Assembly: GCF_005144585.1 (NCBI RefSeq)
Contig: NZ_SSMQ01000025.1
Location: forward strand, 1 to 64,000
Origin: Polyangium fumosum
GTDB lineage: Bacteria > Myxococcota_A > Polyangia > Polyangiales > Polyangiaceae
DNA length: 64,000 bases
Direction of reading: 5' to 3'
Position numbers and translations under genes: made by a program. How positions within the stretch are numbered: the first letter of the stretch is position 1; each line of letters begins with the position of its first letter. Below, piece after piece: positions 7,968-16,956 of this stretch. The notes beneath the pieces are model-generated. The model was not told where the DNA came from, made no database searches, and saw nothing but the letters and a program-made list of their open reading frames with translations.

Positions 7968-8681
7968 CTACGGTGCCGGCAGCGGGCCGAGCAGCGCGCT
8001 CGCCGCCGCCTCCGCGATCTCCTCGAACGTGCGCGGCGCGCAGAGCGCCACGTCCACCACCGGGTGGCTCAGCGCGAACCGCACGTGCGCGCCGCCCGCC
8101 TCCCGTTGCGCGGGCGGCGACGCCACGACGCCCGGCCGCTTGCCCGCGAGCGTCGCGAAGAGCTCGGACTCGATCACGCGGCGCGACGCCTCGTAGCGGA
8201 TCGTGAGCACGTCCGGCGCGAGCTCGTCGCAGAGGGACGCCGCGAGCGCGCCGTCGTCGCAGGCGATCCCGAGCGCCCGCGCCTTGCCCTCGGCCCGGAG
8301 CTTCCGCATCGCAGGCCACGTCTCTCCGGCCGCCCAGAGCCGCGCCCGCACCCCGAGCAGGTGGAACACGTCCACGTGCCCGACGCCCATCCCGCGCGTC
8401 ACGAGCGCCCACTCCCGCGGCACGAGCGCGCCGATCGGCACGTACGCGCCGCACGCGATCACCATCCGATCGCGGTGCCCTGCGCGCACGAGCCGGAGCA
8501 CGCCGGCCGAGAGCGCGGGCCAGAGCGGCGAGGCGAAGAAGTAGTTGACCCCGAGCTCGTGAAAGGCGCGCTCGACCGTGTCCGCGTCGATGCCGCCCGA
8601 GCCCACGAGCCCGAGCGGCGAGACCCGGAGCCCCGTCGAGCCGAACGGCGTCTGCGGAAGGGCGGTCGTCATGCCTGCCAT
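7968..8681 (-). CDS. Aldo/keto reductase-like protein, catalytic tetrad not recognisable
   Basis: The 237-residue product opens with TPFGSTGLRVSPLGLVGSGG, the standard start of NADPH-dependent aldo/keto reductases, and ends with a pattern compatible with the last barrel strands (VALCAPRTFEEI). Several key positions are altered: the region normally carrying the catalytic Asp and Tyr (DTA..YG) reads NYFFASPLW, and the usual active-site histidine segment reads DVFHLLGV. It is also shorter than the usual roughly 300 residues. It may be a non-reductase barrel or bind cofactor only. Two ATG codons (8681 and 8672) are possible. Convergent with the 7043 gene. Confidence 0.75.
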   Translation of the reverse strand: MAGMTTALPQTPFGSTGLRVSPLGLVGSGGIDADTVERAFHELGVNYFFASPLWPALSAGVLRLVRAGHRDRMVIACGAYVPIGALVPREWALVTRGMGVGHVDVFHLLGVRARLWAAGETWPAMRKLRAEGKARALGIACDDGALAASLCDELAPDVLTIRYEASRRVIESELFATLAGKRPGVVASPPAQREAGGAHVRFALSHPVVDVALCAPRTFEEIAEAAASALLGPLPAP

Positions 8682-8810
8682 CGCCGAGCGGCCGGGCACA
8701 GTCCGCGCGCCGGCTGCGTTCGCCGGAACGTACCACGACCGGAAGCGCGCTCGGCGGGCTCTCGGCGCGGGGCGCTTGCTCGTGCGGCATTCGTCGAATA
8801 GGAGGGGCCC

Positions 8811-9356
8811 ATGATGGCCATCCGTCGTTTGGGTTCGCTCGCGGTCGTCGCCCTCGGCATCACCGCCGCTGCTTGTGAGAACAAGGTCCCCGAGCCGTCC
8901 GCGGAGCCTCGCGCTGCAGCGCCGCGCGAGCCGGAGAAGCCGGAGCCCGCGGACCTCATCAAGGAAGACATCACCATCGGCACGGGCCCCGAGGCCCGCG
9001 AAGGCGACAAGGTCAAGGTCCACTACACGGGCCGGTTGCTCAAGACGAACTTCATGTTCGACAGCTCCGTCGGCAAGGATCCGTTCGAGTTCCAGCTCGG
9101 CAAAGGCGAGGTCATCAAGGGCTGGGACGAGGGCGTCGCCGGCATGAAGGTCGGCGGCAAACGCAAGCTCACGATCCCCTCGAAGCTCGGCTACGGCGAC
9201 GACGGGAGCCCGCCGAAGATCCCGGGCAAGGCGACACTCGTCTTCGACGTCGAGCTACTCGACGTCATCTCCCCGAGCGGCAAACCCGCCGACGCCAAGG
9301 GCGAATCCGGCAAGGAAACGAAGGACGCGCCCAAGAAGGACGCGCCCAAGAAGTGA
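8811..9356 (+). CDS. FKBP-type peptidyl-prolyl isomerase, lipoprotein
   Basis: Prolyl cis/trans isomerase that helps folding in the periplasm or at a membrane. The N-terminus is a lipoprotein-like signal (hydrophobic core then ITAAAC, Cys at about 22), followed by a charged linker and one FKBP domain (about residues 50-150): [41 protein letters not shown] and [10 protein letters not shown], all family signatures. The tail repeats the acidic/lysine string [11 protein letters not shown]. An AGGAGG ribosome site at 8800-8805 precedes two adjacent ATGs (8811, 8814). It is divergent from the aldo/keto-reductase-like gene and convergent with the kinase at 9361. Confidence 0.93.
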   Translation: MMAIRRLGSLAVVALGITAAACENKVPEPSAEPRAAAPREPEKPEPADLIKEDITIGTGPEAREGDKVKVHYTGRLLKTNFMFDSSVGKDPFEFQLGKGEVIKGWDEGVAGMKVGGKRKLTIPSKLGYGDDGSPPKIPGKATLVFDVELLDVISPSGKPADAKGESGKETKDAPKKDAPKK

Positions 9357-9360
9357 ACCG

Positions 9361-10221
9361 CTAACGCCACGCGACCTGGCGCAGGTCCTCCCAGACTTCG
9401 CGCGCGGACTGGTAGCGGTAGGCGTCGCGGCGCCGGAGCAGCTTGGCGATCACGTTGCCGACGGGCGTGCCGAGCCCCTCGGCCTTCTTGCGCGGCGCGC
9501 CCTCGGAGATCTGCCGCGTGATCTCCGGGTACGCGACGTCCACTTCGATCGCGGGCTGGCCCGTGTGCATCTGGTACATGAGCAGCCCGAACTGGTAGAG
9601 GTCGCTCTGCGTCGTCGTGTATCCGGCGGTGACGAGCTCGGGCGTCAGGATCTTGGGGTTCGCCACCTGCGGGCGGAACCAGCGCGTGTTGCCCTGGAGC
9701 TGATGGGCGACGCCGAAGTCGGTCAGCTTGACGATCGGGGATCGATCGAGCTGCGAGATGAGCACGTTGCCCGCGTGGAGGTCGGAGTGCACGACGCCGC
9801 TGTCGTGCAGGTACTGCAGCGTCATGAGGAGCTGGCGGCAGAGCTCGACGAGCAAGAGATCCGAGAACGGCCGTCCGAGGAGCGCGCGCAGGCTCGTGTC
9901 GCACCGCTCGAGCGCGAGGTAGAAGAGGTAGTTATTTTCGAACGCGTCGTGGATGTAGACGATGTTCGGATGGCGGAACTGCTCGAGCCGCCGGAGCTCC
10001 TGCGCCCACTCGTCCTTCACCGCCTGGTAGGACTTGTTCGCGGGGCGCAACATTTTGAGCGCATACCGTTGGTCGAACGGCCCGATGCACTCGTAGACCG
10101 ATCCGTACTGGCCGTCGCCGATGAGCGCGCCGACGACGTAGGTGCCGCGCGTGGACGTGAGCGTCGTCCCCGGGACCGGAAACGGGATCTGATGCGAGCC
10201 GGTTTGATTCGACCAGTTCAC
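9361..10221 (-). CDS. Soluble serine/threonine kinase-like protein with HSD catalytic loop
   Basis: A 286-residue stand-alone kinase fold: glycine loop IGDGQYGSVYE, YALKML with the ATP lysine, catalytic loop HSDLHAGNVLI, metal-binding DFG in LTDFGVAH, and a regular C-lobe. The arginine of the common HRD motif is serine, making it a non-RD kinase, but the catalytic Asp and Asn are kept, so activity is plausible. The P+1 side reads LTPELV in place of APE. No membrane span or extra domain is seen. It starts with GTG (10219-10221), close to an A/T-rich patch upstream. Its neighbour TerB-like gene lies 74 bases upstream on the same strand. Confidence 0.88.
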   Translation of the reverse strand: MNWSNQTGSHQIPFPVPGTTLTSTRGTYVVGALIGDGQYGSVYECIGPFDQRYALKMLRPANKSYQAVKDEWAQELRRLEQFRHPNIVYIHDAFENNYLFYLALERCDTSLRALLGRPFSDLLLVELCRQLLMTLQYLHDSGVVHSDLHAGNVLISQLDRSPIVKLTDFGVAHQLQGNTRWFRPQVANPKILTPELVTAGYTTTQSDLYQFGLLMYQMHTGQPAIEVDVAYPEITRQISEGAPRKKAEGLGTPVGNVIAKLLRRRDAYRYQSAREVWEDLRQVAWR

Positions 10222-10295
10222 GCGACTTCAATTTAACAAGAATCAGGCCGCGCGGGTCTTCTCTGCACCATGGACGCCCAGGGCGGCGCGGGGCG

Positions 10296-10721
10296 TCATC
10301 CGCCCTCCGCTTCGCGCACCATCTCCTCGATCCCCTCACGGTCGAGCCCGAGCGCCGTGCCGATCTCGTGGATCATGGCGCGCTCGGCGTTCGAGATCGC
10401 GCCGTCGGCCGTGATCACGCCGATCGCGAGGCTCAAGGCCGCGCGGCAGGCCCCGGGGCTGCCGAGCGTCTGGCGCGCGCCCTCGAGCAGCGCCGCCGTG
10501 CCCGAGGCCTTCCGCGCCGCGTCGAGCCGCGTGATGAGCTGCTCCAGTTGATCCGGCAGCACCTTGCGGTCCGTCAGCGACTGCACGCTCCGCGCGAAAT
10601 GGCGCTTCTCCTCCGCGCCGAACACGCCGTCCGCGTACGCGGCGAGGTACATGAGCTCGACGAGGGCCTCGAGCTTCGGTTCGTCGAGCGTGTGCGAGGA
10701 TCGCAGGGAGATGGGCGCCAT
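10296..10721 (-). CDS. TerB-like (tellurite resistance TerB family) protein
   Basis: The 141-residue all-helical protein carries two TerB-type repeats, LMYLAAYADGVFGAEEKRHF and ALSLAIGVITADGAISNAER, each with the acidic DG..E motif thought to bind metal. TerB-family proteins occur in stress and membrane-linked complexes; a specific role in tellurite resistance cannot be claimed because no other ter gene is present. The ATG at 10719-10721 is preceded by AGGAAAGG. It is likely co-transcribed with the kinase at 9361 and divergent from the Sel1 lipoprotein at 10843. Confidence 0.8.
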   Translation of the reverse strand: MAPISLRSSHTLDEPKLEALVELMYLAAYADGVFGAEEKRHFARSVQSLTDRKVLPDQLEQLITRLDAARKASGTAALLEGARQTLGSPGACRAALSLAIGVITADGAISNAERAMIHEIGTALGLDREGIEEMVREAEGG

Positions 10722-10842
10722 GCACCTTTCCTACACCGTCCTCGCCGAGGCCAAAAGACCGCTGAAACGGCCCTCGATCGCCCTGGACGTCCGGAACGAG
10801 GAAAAACACCGGCGAGGGCGAGCCGTGTGTCATCCTTCCTGG

Positions 10843-11565
10843 ATGCGCCCATTCCACCACGGCGCCGCCTTCTGGACGCTCGGGACGCTCGCGCTCGCCG
10901 CCTGCGGCCCCGCGCCCGCGCCGAAGGCCCCGTCGAGCGAGGATCTCGCGGCCGAGGACATGGGGGAGATGCAGCCCGCGGCCGCGCCCGTCGCGCCCGC
11001 GCCCGAGCCGCCGAAGCTGCGCCTGCCGTGCGCCGAGGCCGATCTCGTGGGCTGCACGAACGGCTGCAACGACGCGGTCGTCGAGGACTGCGTCACGCTC
11101 GGCGCGATGTACCTGCGCGGCGACGTCGTGCGCACGGACAGGGCGCGGGCCGTCGACCTCTTCCGCGGCGCCTGCACGAGCGGCAGCGCGCGCGGCTGCA
11201 TGAAGCTCGGCGATCTCTACCACGACGGGACGCTGAAGGACGACCCGACCGAGGAGGTCACGCTCTACCGCAAGGCCTGCGACGCGGGCGCGAACCGCGG
11301 CTGCCTCGCCGCGGGCAAGGCCTACCTGGAGGGGCGTGTCGTCGGCGTCGACCCGGTCTTCGCGTCGACGCTCTTCACCCGCGTCTGCGAGCGCGGCAAC
11401 GCCGAGGCCTGCCTGGAGCTCGGCCGGCTCTACAAACGCGGCCACGGCGTGCGCAAGGATCCGGCCCGCGCGACGACGCTCTTCACGAAGGCCTGCCAGC
11501 TCGGTCTCGACGAGGGGTGCCTCACGGCCGATCCCTCGGGCGAGGTCGCGCCTCCGCGTCAGTAA
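10843..11565 (+). CDS. Sel1-repeat lipoprotein, Cys-rich (Hcp-like)
   Basis: The 240-residue protein has a lipoprotein signal (hydrophobic stretch then LALAAC) and a Pro/Ala linker, followed by about five 36-residue Sel1-like repeats, each with a cysteine pair, for example ACTSGSARGCMKLGDLYHDG and ACDAGANRGCLAAGKAYLEG. This is the pattern of disulfide-linked Helicobacter Hcp-type Sel1 proteins, which mediate protein contacts outside the cytoplasm. The ATG at 10843 was chosen to give an intact signal peptide. No enzymatic motif is present. It is followed 28 bases later by the nucleotidyltransferase. Confidence 0.85.
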   Translation: MRPFHHGAAFWTLGTLALAACGPAPAPKAPSSEDLAAEDMGEMQPAAAPVAPAPEPPKLRLPCAEADLVGCTNGCNDAVVEDCVTLGAMYLRGDVVRTDRARAVDLFRGACTSGSARGCMKLGDLYHDGTLKDDPTEEVTLYRKACDAGANRGCLAAGKAYLEGRVVGVDPVFASTLFTRVCERGNAEACLELGRLYKRGHGVRKDPARATTLFTKACQLGLDEGCLTADPSGEVAPPRQ

Positions 11566-11593
11566 ACGCCCTCGCGTGGTACGTTCGCCGGCG

Positions 11594-12316
11594 ATGAAGG
11601 CCATCGTTCTCGCCGGGGGCAAGGGCAGCCGCCTCAAGCCGTACACGGCGCTCATCCCGAAGCCGCTCATGCCGATCGGCGAGCAGACCATCGTGGAGAT
11701 CCTCCTCCGCCAGCTCGCGTATTACGGCACGCGGGACGTGACGTTGTGCACGGGCCATCAGGCCGGCCTGATCGAGGCCGTGCTCGGCGACGGCAGCCGC
11801 TACGGCGTGGAGCTCTCGTACCGGCGCGAGGAGCAGCCGCTCGGCACGATCGGGCCGCTCCGCGCGATCGCGCACGAGCTACCGGAGCGCTTCCTCGTGA
11901 TGAACGGCGACATCCTCTGCGACCTCGATTTTGCCGAGCTTTCGCGCCGGAGCGCCGAGGCGAACGCGTCGCTCACGGTCTGCGTGTTCGAGCGCGCCAC
12001 GAAGATCGATCTCGGCGTGCTCGAGCTCGCCCCCGAGGGCGCCGTGACCGGGTTCCGGGAAAAACCGACCTACTCGTTCTGGGTGAGCATGGGCATCTAC
12101 GCGATGAGCCGCGAGACGCTGCTCCGGTTCGTGCCGGAGGGCGTGCCGTTTGGCTTCGATCAGCTCATGCACGCGCTGCTCGCCGCGCGCGTGCCCATCC
12201 AGACGCACCCGTTCCGCGGGCACTGGCTCGACATCGGGCGCAGCGACGACTTCGCCGAGGCGCAGGACGAGTTCGAGCGAAATCGCACGCGTTATCTGCC
12301 CGAAACGAAGGCGTGA
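11594..12316 (+). CDS. Sugar-phosphate nucleotidyltransferase
   Basis: A 240-residue NTP_transferase protein that activates a sugar 1-phosphate to an NDP-sugar. It shows the signature MKAIVLAGGKGSRLKPYT with the phosphate-binding glycine/arginine loop, KPLMPIGEQ, the metal-binding Asp in VMNGDILCDLDF, the EKP motif in FREKPTYSFW and a C-terminal GHWLDIGRSDD. It has no left-handed beta-helix, so it is not GlmU-like. The family includes mannose-1-phosphate guanylyltransferases and glucose/heptose-type enzymes; the exact sugar is not decided. No glycosyltransferase lies beside it. Confidence 0.88.
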   Translation: MKAIVLAGGKGSRLKPYTALIPKPLMPIGEQTIVEILLRQLAYYGTRDVTLCTGHQAGLIEAVLGDGSRYGVELSYRREEQPLGTIGPLRAIAHELPERFLVMNGDILCDLDFAELSRRSAEANASLTVCVFERATKIDLGVLELAPEGAVTGFREKPTYSFWVSMGIYAMSRETLLRFVPEGVPFGFDQLMHALLAARVPIQTHPFRGHWLDIGRSDDFAEAQDEFERNRTRYLPETKA

Positions 12317-12465
12317 CGGGCCAGCGCGGCCATAGGCTCTCGGACAAACCAATCGTCCGCGGCCCCCTCGACGAGGACCTGCTTGGCCCCACGTGGTGGG
12401 AGGGAGCGGCGATGCGGCCGGCGGGGTTTTTCCCCGGTGCTCGTCCGCTGGGAGGAGTGTCCGTC

Positions 12466-12660
12466 ATGGCACAGAACAAAAACCAGGGGAACCAGGGCAC
12501 CGAGGAGAAAGGCTCGATGACCGTGGAGGAAGCCGGCCGGATGGGCGGCCAGCGCGTGCGCGAGCTCGTCGAGGAAGGCAAGCAGGCCGAGGGCGAGCAG
12601 GGCGGAGGGGCATCCGGCGGCAGCCAGGAGCAGGGCGGCCGAGGAAGCCAGAACCGCTGA
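12466..12660 (+). CDS. Small hydrophilic KGG-type general stress-like protein
   Basis: A 64-residue hydrophilic, Gly/Gln/Glu-rich product. Its centre, TVEEAGRMGGQRVRELVEEG, resembles the EEAGRKGG-type motif of small bacterial stress (Gsi/Em-like, KGG repeat) proteins, with the rest glutamine- and glycine-rich and probably disordered. GGAGGA at 12451-12456 is well placed before the ATG at 12466. A strong Rho-independent terminator starts 26 bases after the stop, which supports a real, independently expressed gene. The role is inferred only from the motif. Confidence 0.75.
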   Translation: MAQNKNQGNQGTEEKGSMTVEEAGRMGGQRVRELVEEGKQAEGEQGGGASGGSQEQGGRGSQNR

Positions 12661-12685
12661 GCGAGTTTGTCGGGAACCTCCCCAC

Positions 12686-12730
12686 GCCCCACGAGGCGAG
12701 CCGCGGTGGCCCGCTTCGTGGGGCTTTTTT
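12686..12730 (+). terminator. Rho-independent terminator after the small stress-like gene
   Basis: GCCCCACGA (12686-12694) pairs perfectly with TCGTGGGGC (12715-12723 region), followed immediately by six T residues. It ends transcription on the plus strand before the convergent ileS stop at 12740. The opposite strand lacks a T-run, so it is one-directional. Confidence 0.85.
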
Positions 12731-12739
12731 CGGGGATCT

Positions 12740-15700
12740 TTAGGCGCGCGCGAGCGTCAGGACGAGGGCTTCGCCGTCGACGTTGAGCTCGCGACGCTCG
12801 CCGCGGACCGTGGAGCCGCCGATCTCGAACGAGCGGACGAGCGCCTCGCGGGCGATCTCGTCCTGGGCCGCGCGCGTGACGCGCAGGACGCGCTCGCTGC
12901 CCTCGACCGCGAGCGCGATGCGGTCGGTGAAGCCGAGGGAGAGGTCCTTGCGCAGGCCCTGCACGCGCGAGAGGATCTCGCGGGAGAGGCCGTCGTCGCG
13001 CAGCGCGTCCGTGAGCGCCGTGTGGAGGACGACGACGCCCGCCTTGCCGCCGGCCGCGGCGAAGTCCTTGCCGGCCTCGACGACGACCTCGATCTCCTCG
13101 GGCCCGAGCGAGACCTTCTCGCCGTCGAGGTCGATCTCGATCGCGCCGCGCGTGACGAGCTCGGTGCGGAGCTCGGCGGCGTTGGCCTTCGCGAGGACCT
13201 GCTTGGCGAGCTGCACCTTCTTGCCGAGCTTCGGCCCGAGGGCGCGGAAGTTCGGTTTGAGCACGTACCGCACGGCCTCGCCCTCCTGCCCCGGCTCGAG
13301 GAAGCGCACTTCCTTGACGTTGAGCTCCTCGGCGATGAGCGCCTCGTGCTGCGCGAGCGCGCGGCGCATGCCCTGGTTCGAGACGATGACGTCGGCGCGC
13401 GCGAGGGGCTGGCGGACCTTCAGCTTGTTCAGCGTGCGGACCTGGAGGCCGAGGCTCACGAGTTCGCGGACCGCGCGCATCTCGGCGGCGAGGCCCTCGT
13501 CGATCGCGGCGAGGTCGGGCGCGGGGTAACTCGCGAGGTGCACGCTCTCGGGTTGCGAGCTCGCCCAGGGGCCACGGACGAGGGTCTGGTAGAGCTCCTC
13601 GGCGAGGAAGGGCGTGAACGGGGCCGTGAGGTGCGCGATGGCCACGAGAGCCTCGTAGAGCGTGAAGTACGCGTCGCGCTTGTCGGCGAGGGCCTCGGCC
13701 GAGACGTTCTCCGCGGGCGACCAGAAGCGCGCGCGGCTCCGCCGGACGTACCAGTTCGAGAGCGCGTCCACGAAGTCGACGAGCCGCTGCGCAGCCTCGT
13801 ACAGGCGGTAGTTGTCGAGGTGCTGCGTGACCTCGCGCGTCGTGAGGGCGAGCTCGGAGAGCAGCCACCGATCGAGCAAGCTGCGCTCGCGCGCTGGCCG
13901 GTAGCCCTCGCTCTTCGCGAGATCCGCGGGCGCGACACCGCGGGCGTCGGGGTTTCCGCGGGCCGGATCGAAGCCGTCGATGTTCGCGTAGATCGCGAAG
14001 AACGACCACACGTTCCGGATCTTGATCGCGTACTCCTTCTGGACCGCGCGCACGTTCGTCAGCGAGTGGCGCGTGTTCGTCCACGGAGGCGAGGACGCGT
14101 AGAAGAACCAGCGGAACGCGTCGGCGCCGGGCGCAGGCGTCGAAGGATCCTCGACGAAGACGCGGTTTTCCTGAGGAAGACGCGGCACGTCCTTGGGCAG
14201 GACGCGGAGGGCGTCGCGGGCGGGGGCGAGCCCGAGGGCTGCGATGTCCGACGTGTGCATCACGATGACGCGGCGCGGGAACTTGCCCATGCCCGACGTC
14301 GGCCGGAGCGTGATCTCGAGCGCCTCGTTCGGCCGATCCGCGCGGTAGAGCTTGACCTTGGCGCTGTCCCCCTGGAGGTCGAGGCCCTCGTAGTCCTCAC
14401 GCGCGATGCGGGCGACGCCCTGCTTCACATCACGCTGATCCTTCAGCGGGTCTTCCTGGTCGGAGCAGACCGCGAACTCCATGCTGACGCGGTCGAGGAT
14501 GACCTCGGGCGGCGTGTAGTTGCCCTTCTGCTTGCTCTCCTTCTTGCCTTCGCGATCGCCCACGTGCCCGAGCACCACGCAGGTCTGGTACGGGTGCGGG
14601 AAGCTGCGGATCCGCGAGAGGCCGAGGGACTTCTGCGTCTCCTCGTCGAAGACGAGCGTCGAGATCATGAGCAGCGAGTAGAACCAGCCGCGGGTCTGAT
14701 CGATCGCCTCGCTGATGAAGTCGGCCGGGAAGGCGCGATCGAACTTCTCCTTCGAGCCTTCCGCGTGCGGAAATCCCCACTGCGCGAAGGGCATCGCGCC
14801 CGAGTCGAACCAGCAGTCGATGACCTCGGAGACGCGCCGGTACGTGCCGGGCTCGCCGGGCTTCTGGTACGTGATCTTGTCGATCCAGGGCTTGTGCACG
14901 AGCAGGTGCTCGGCCGTCTTCGGGTGCGCGCCCGCGAGGTCACGCTCGACCTCGGCGACGTTGTTGCCGGGCCGCGCGCGCAGCGTGTTCACCGAGTCGA
15001 TCGCTTCCATGGCGCCCGTCTGGTCGTTCACCCAGATCGGCAGCGGCGTGCCCCAGTAGCGCTCGCGCGAGAGCGCCCAGTCGACGTTGTTCGCCAAGAA
15101 GTCGCCGAACCGGCCCGTCTTGATGTGCTCGGGCAGCCAGTTGACCGTCTGGTTGTTCTCGATCGCCTTGTGGATCAGCGCCGTCGTGCGGATGTACCAG
15201 GCCGGGCGGGCGTACTGGATGAGCGGGTCGTCGTCCGCGCGCCAGCAGAACGGGTACTCGTGGCGATACTGCTCCGCGTGCACGAGCTTGCCCGCCTGCG
15301 CGAGGTCCTTCTGGAGGTCCTTGTCGGCGTCCTTGACCCAGCGGCCCGCGTACTTGCCCATCTCGTCGACGAACGTGCCGTCGGGCTTCACGGCGCAGAA
15401 CGGATCCTTCGGCGTCTTTCCCGCCGCGAGGAGCTGCCGGTGGGCGCCGTAGTCGTCCTCGCCGAACGCTGGCGCGACGTGGACGATGCCTGTGCCCGCG
15501 TCGAGCGTGACGAAATCCGCCGCGACGACCGCGTGCACGGCCTCGTACGCCGAGGCTTCGGCCGCGTAGAGGCCAAACGGCGGCACGTATTTCTTGCCGA
15601 CGAGCGCCGAGCCCTTGGTGGTCGAAAGAACCGGCAGGTCCTTGCCGAGCTTCTTCGCGAGCGCCTCACGCAGGCCCGCGGCCACGACGAGCTTCCGATC

Positions 15701-16495
15701 GCCCGCGTCGACGACCACGTAGTCGAAGTCCGCACGCACCGCGGCGTACATGTTCGAGGGCAAGGTCCACGGGGTCGTCGTCCAGACGCAGAGCGCCGTG
15801 GACGGGTCGTCGACGAACGGGAACGCCACGAAGACGCTCGGGTCGTCGACGGTTTTGTAGCCCTGGCCGACCTCGGCGCTGGAGAGCGCCGTCCCGCCCT
15901 GCGCCCACCACCAGACGACCTTGTGGCCCTGGTAGAGCAGGCCCTTCTCGTAGAGCTTCGCGAGCGCCCACCAGACGCTCTCGACGTAGCTCCGGTGGTA
16001 CGTGACGTACGCGTCGGGCAGGTCGACCCAGAAGCCGATCTTGTCCGTCAGCTTCTCCCACGCGTCCGTGTAGCGGAAGACGCTCTCGATGCAGCGCGCC
16101 ACGAAGGGCTCGACGCCGTACTTCTCGATGTCCGCCTTGCCGTGGATCCGGAGCTCTTTCTCGACCTCGACCTCAACCGGCAGGCCATGCGTGTCCCAGC
16201 CCGCTTTGCGCGGCACGTCGTAGCCGCGCATCGTCTTGTACCGAGGGAACACGTCCTTCACGGCGCGCGTGAGCACGTGGCCGTTGTGCGGCATGCCGTT
16301 CGCCGTGGGAGGGCCTTCGTAGAAGACGAACGTGCCCTTCGAAGGGCCCGTGGCGCGCGTCTCGGCCGAGAGCGTCTTCTGGAAGATGCCCTCCCTCTTC
16401 CAAAACGCGAGGATCTCGGCCTCGTCCCTCGGGAAATCGAGCTCGGGCCTTACGGTCTTGAAGAGGTTTTTCCGGGAAGATTCGCGGCCTGACAT
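12740..16495 (-). CDS. ileS: Isoleucine--tRNA ligase
   Basis: Class I synthetase that charges tRNA-Ile and edits misactivated valine. The 1251-residue protein has the HIGH-equivalent PxxGH in MPHNGH (about residue 68), the GWDTHGLP block, an editing (CP1) domain, and the DQTRGWFYS stretch before the second signature. The KMSKS position reads KESKQ within REGKKESKQKGNY. Between that loop and GADAFRWFFYAS lies an insertion of about 120 residues (roughly 665-785) containing EFAVCSDQEDP and RRVIVMHTSD. An anticodon-binding alpha-helical domain follows. This is the eukaryote-like/long clade of IleRS; the gene is intact. It is convergent with the plus-strand terminator. Confidence 0.93.
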   Translation of the reverse strand: MSGRESSRKNLFKTVRPELDFPRDEAEILAFWKREGIFQKTLSAETRATGPSKGTFVFYEGPPTANGMPHNGHVLTRAVKDVFPRYKTMRGYDVPRKAGWDTHGLPVEVEVEKELRIHGKADIEKYGVEPFVARCIESVFRYTDAWEKLTDKIGFWVDLPDAYVTYHRSYVESVWWALAKLYEKGLLYQGHKVVWWWAQGGTALSSAEVGQGYKTVDDPSVFVAFPFVDDPSTALCVWTTTPWTLPSNMYAAVRADFDYVVVDAGDRKLVVAAGLREALAKKLGKDLPVLSTTKGSALVGKKYVPPFGLYAAEASAYEAVHAVVAADFVTLDAGTGIVHVAPAFGEDDYGAHRQLLAAGKTPKDPFCAVKPDGTFVDEMGKYAGRWVKDADKDLQKDLAQAGKLVHAEQYRHEYPFCWRADDDPLIQYARPAWYIRTTALIHKAIENNQTVNWLPEHIKTGRFGDFLANNVDWALSRERYWGTPLPIWVNDQTGAMEAIDSVNTLRARPGNNVAEVERDLAGAHPKTAEHLLVHKPWIDKITYQKPGEPGTYRRVSEVIDCWFDSGAMPFAQWGFPHAEGSKEKFDRAFPADFISEAIDQTRGWFYSLLMISTLVFDEETQKSLGLSRIRSFPHPYQTCVVLGHVGDREGKKESKQKGNYTPPEVILDRVSMEFAVCSDQEDPLKDQRDVKQGVARIAREDYEGLDLQGDSAKVKLYRADRPNEALEITLRPTSGMGKFPRRVIVMHTSDIAALGLAPARDALRVLPKDVPRLPQENRVFVEDPSTPAPGADAFRWFFYASSPPWTNTRHSLTNVRAVQKEYAIKIRNVWSFFAIYANIDGFDPARGNPDARGVAPADLAKSEGYRPARERSLLDRWLLSELALTTREVTQHLDNYRLYEAAQRLVDFVDALSNWYVRRSRARFWSPAENVSAEALADKRDAYFTLYEALVAIAHLTAPFTPFLAEELYQTLVRGPWASSQPESVHLASYPAPDLAAIDEGLAAEMRAVRELVSLGLQVRTLNKLKVRQPLARADVIVSNQGMRRALAQHEALIAEELNVKEVRFLEPGQEGEAVRYVLKPNFRALGPKLGKKVQLAKQVLAKANAAELRTELVTRGAIEIDLDGEKVSLGPEEIEVVVEAGKDFAAAGGKAGVVVLHTALTDALRDDGLSREILSRVQGLRKDLSLGFTDRIALAVEGSERVLRVTRAAQDEIAREALVRSFEIGGSTVRGERRELNVDGEALVLTLARA

Positions 16496-16568
16496 GGTCG
16501 GCTGCGCTTAGCACGTTTCGCCCGCGAAGGGCGTCGAGCACGCCCGCTTCCCACGTTTCCAGGCCCGT

Positions 16569-16856
16569 TCAGGGGGAGGGAGCAGGGACGGGCGAGCCAA
16601 GCTCAGCGAGCTCCTGACGCGCGCGCTCCGCGAGGCGGGTCGACGGGTAACGGGTGGCGAGGAAGCGCAGCGTGGTGATGCGCGCCTCCTTGTCGCCCCG
16701 CTCCCGGAACTGCTCGGCGAGCTGATAAAGCGCGGCCTCGGGAGGCTCCTCGAAGGCCTTCTCGGGGTCGGGATCTCGCGCGCATTGAAAGGGGGCCGTG
16801 GCGAGGGCGCCGAGGACCAGAGCCGCGGCCGGCGCGCGGAGGAGCGAGAGAAGCAC
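16569..16856 (-). CDS. Small TolA-binding/TPR-like lipoprotein
   Basis: A 95-residue product with an N-terminal hydrophobic segment and a cysteine (TAPFQCARDP) that fits a lipoprotein signal loosely, followed by one helical repeat pair, LYQLAEQFRERGDKEARI and LRFLATRYPSTRLAERARQEL, like the outer-membrane-assembly/YbgF type TPR. It starts at GTG (16854-16856). Located just upstream of ileS and probably its own unit or co-transcribed with it. Function not known. Confidence 0.6.
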   Translation of the reverse strand: MLLSLLRAPAAALVLGALATAPFQCARDPDPEKAFEEPPEAALYQLAEQFRERGDKEARITTLRFLATRYPSTRLAERARQELAELGSPVPAPSP

Positions 16857-16956
16857 AGACGTATCGTCGCCGGGCCGATTCCGCTGTCAACGATCCCGTG
16901 TGGAGCGCGTGTGGCGTGGACGATCGGGGTGGTCGGGCCAAACACCAGGAGAACCA

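Noticed and set aside
13022-16492. An 1156-codon plus-strand frame opposite ileS
   Set aside because: Mirror-frame artefact of strong third-position GC; ileS on the other strand has all its signatures.
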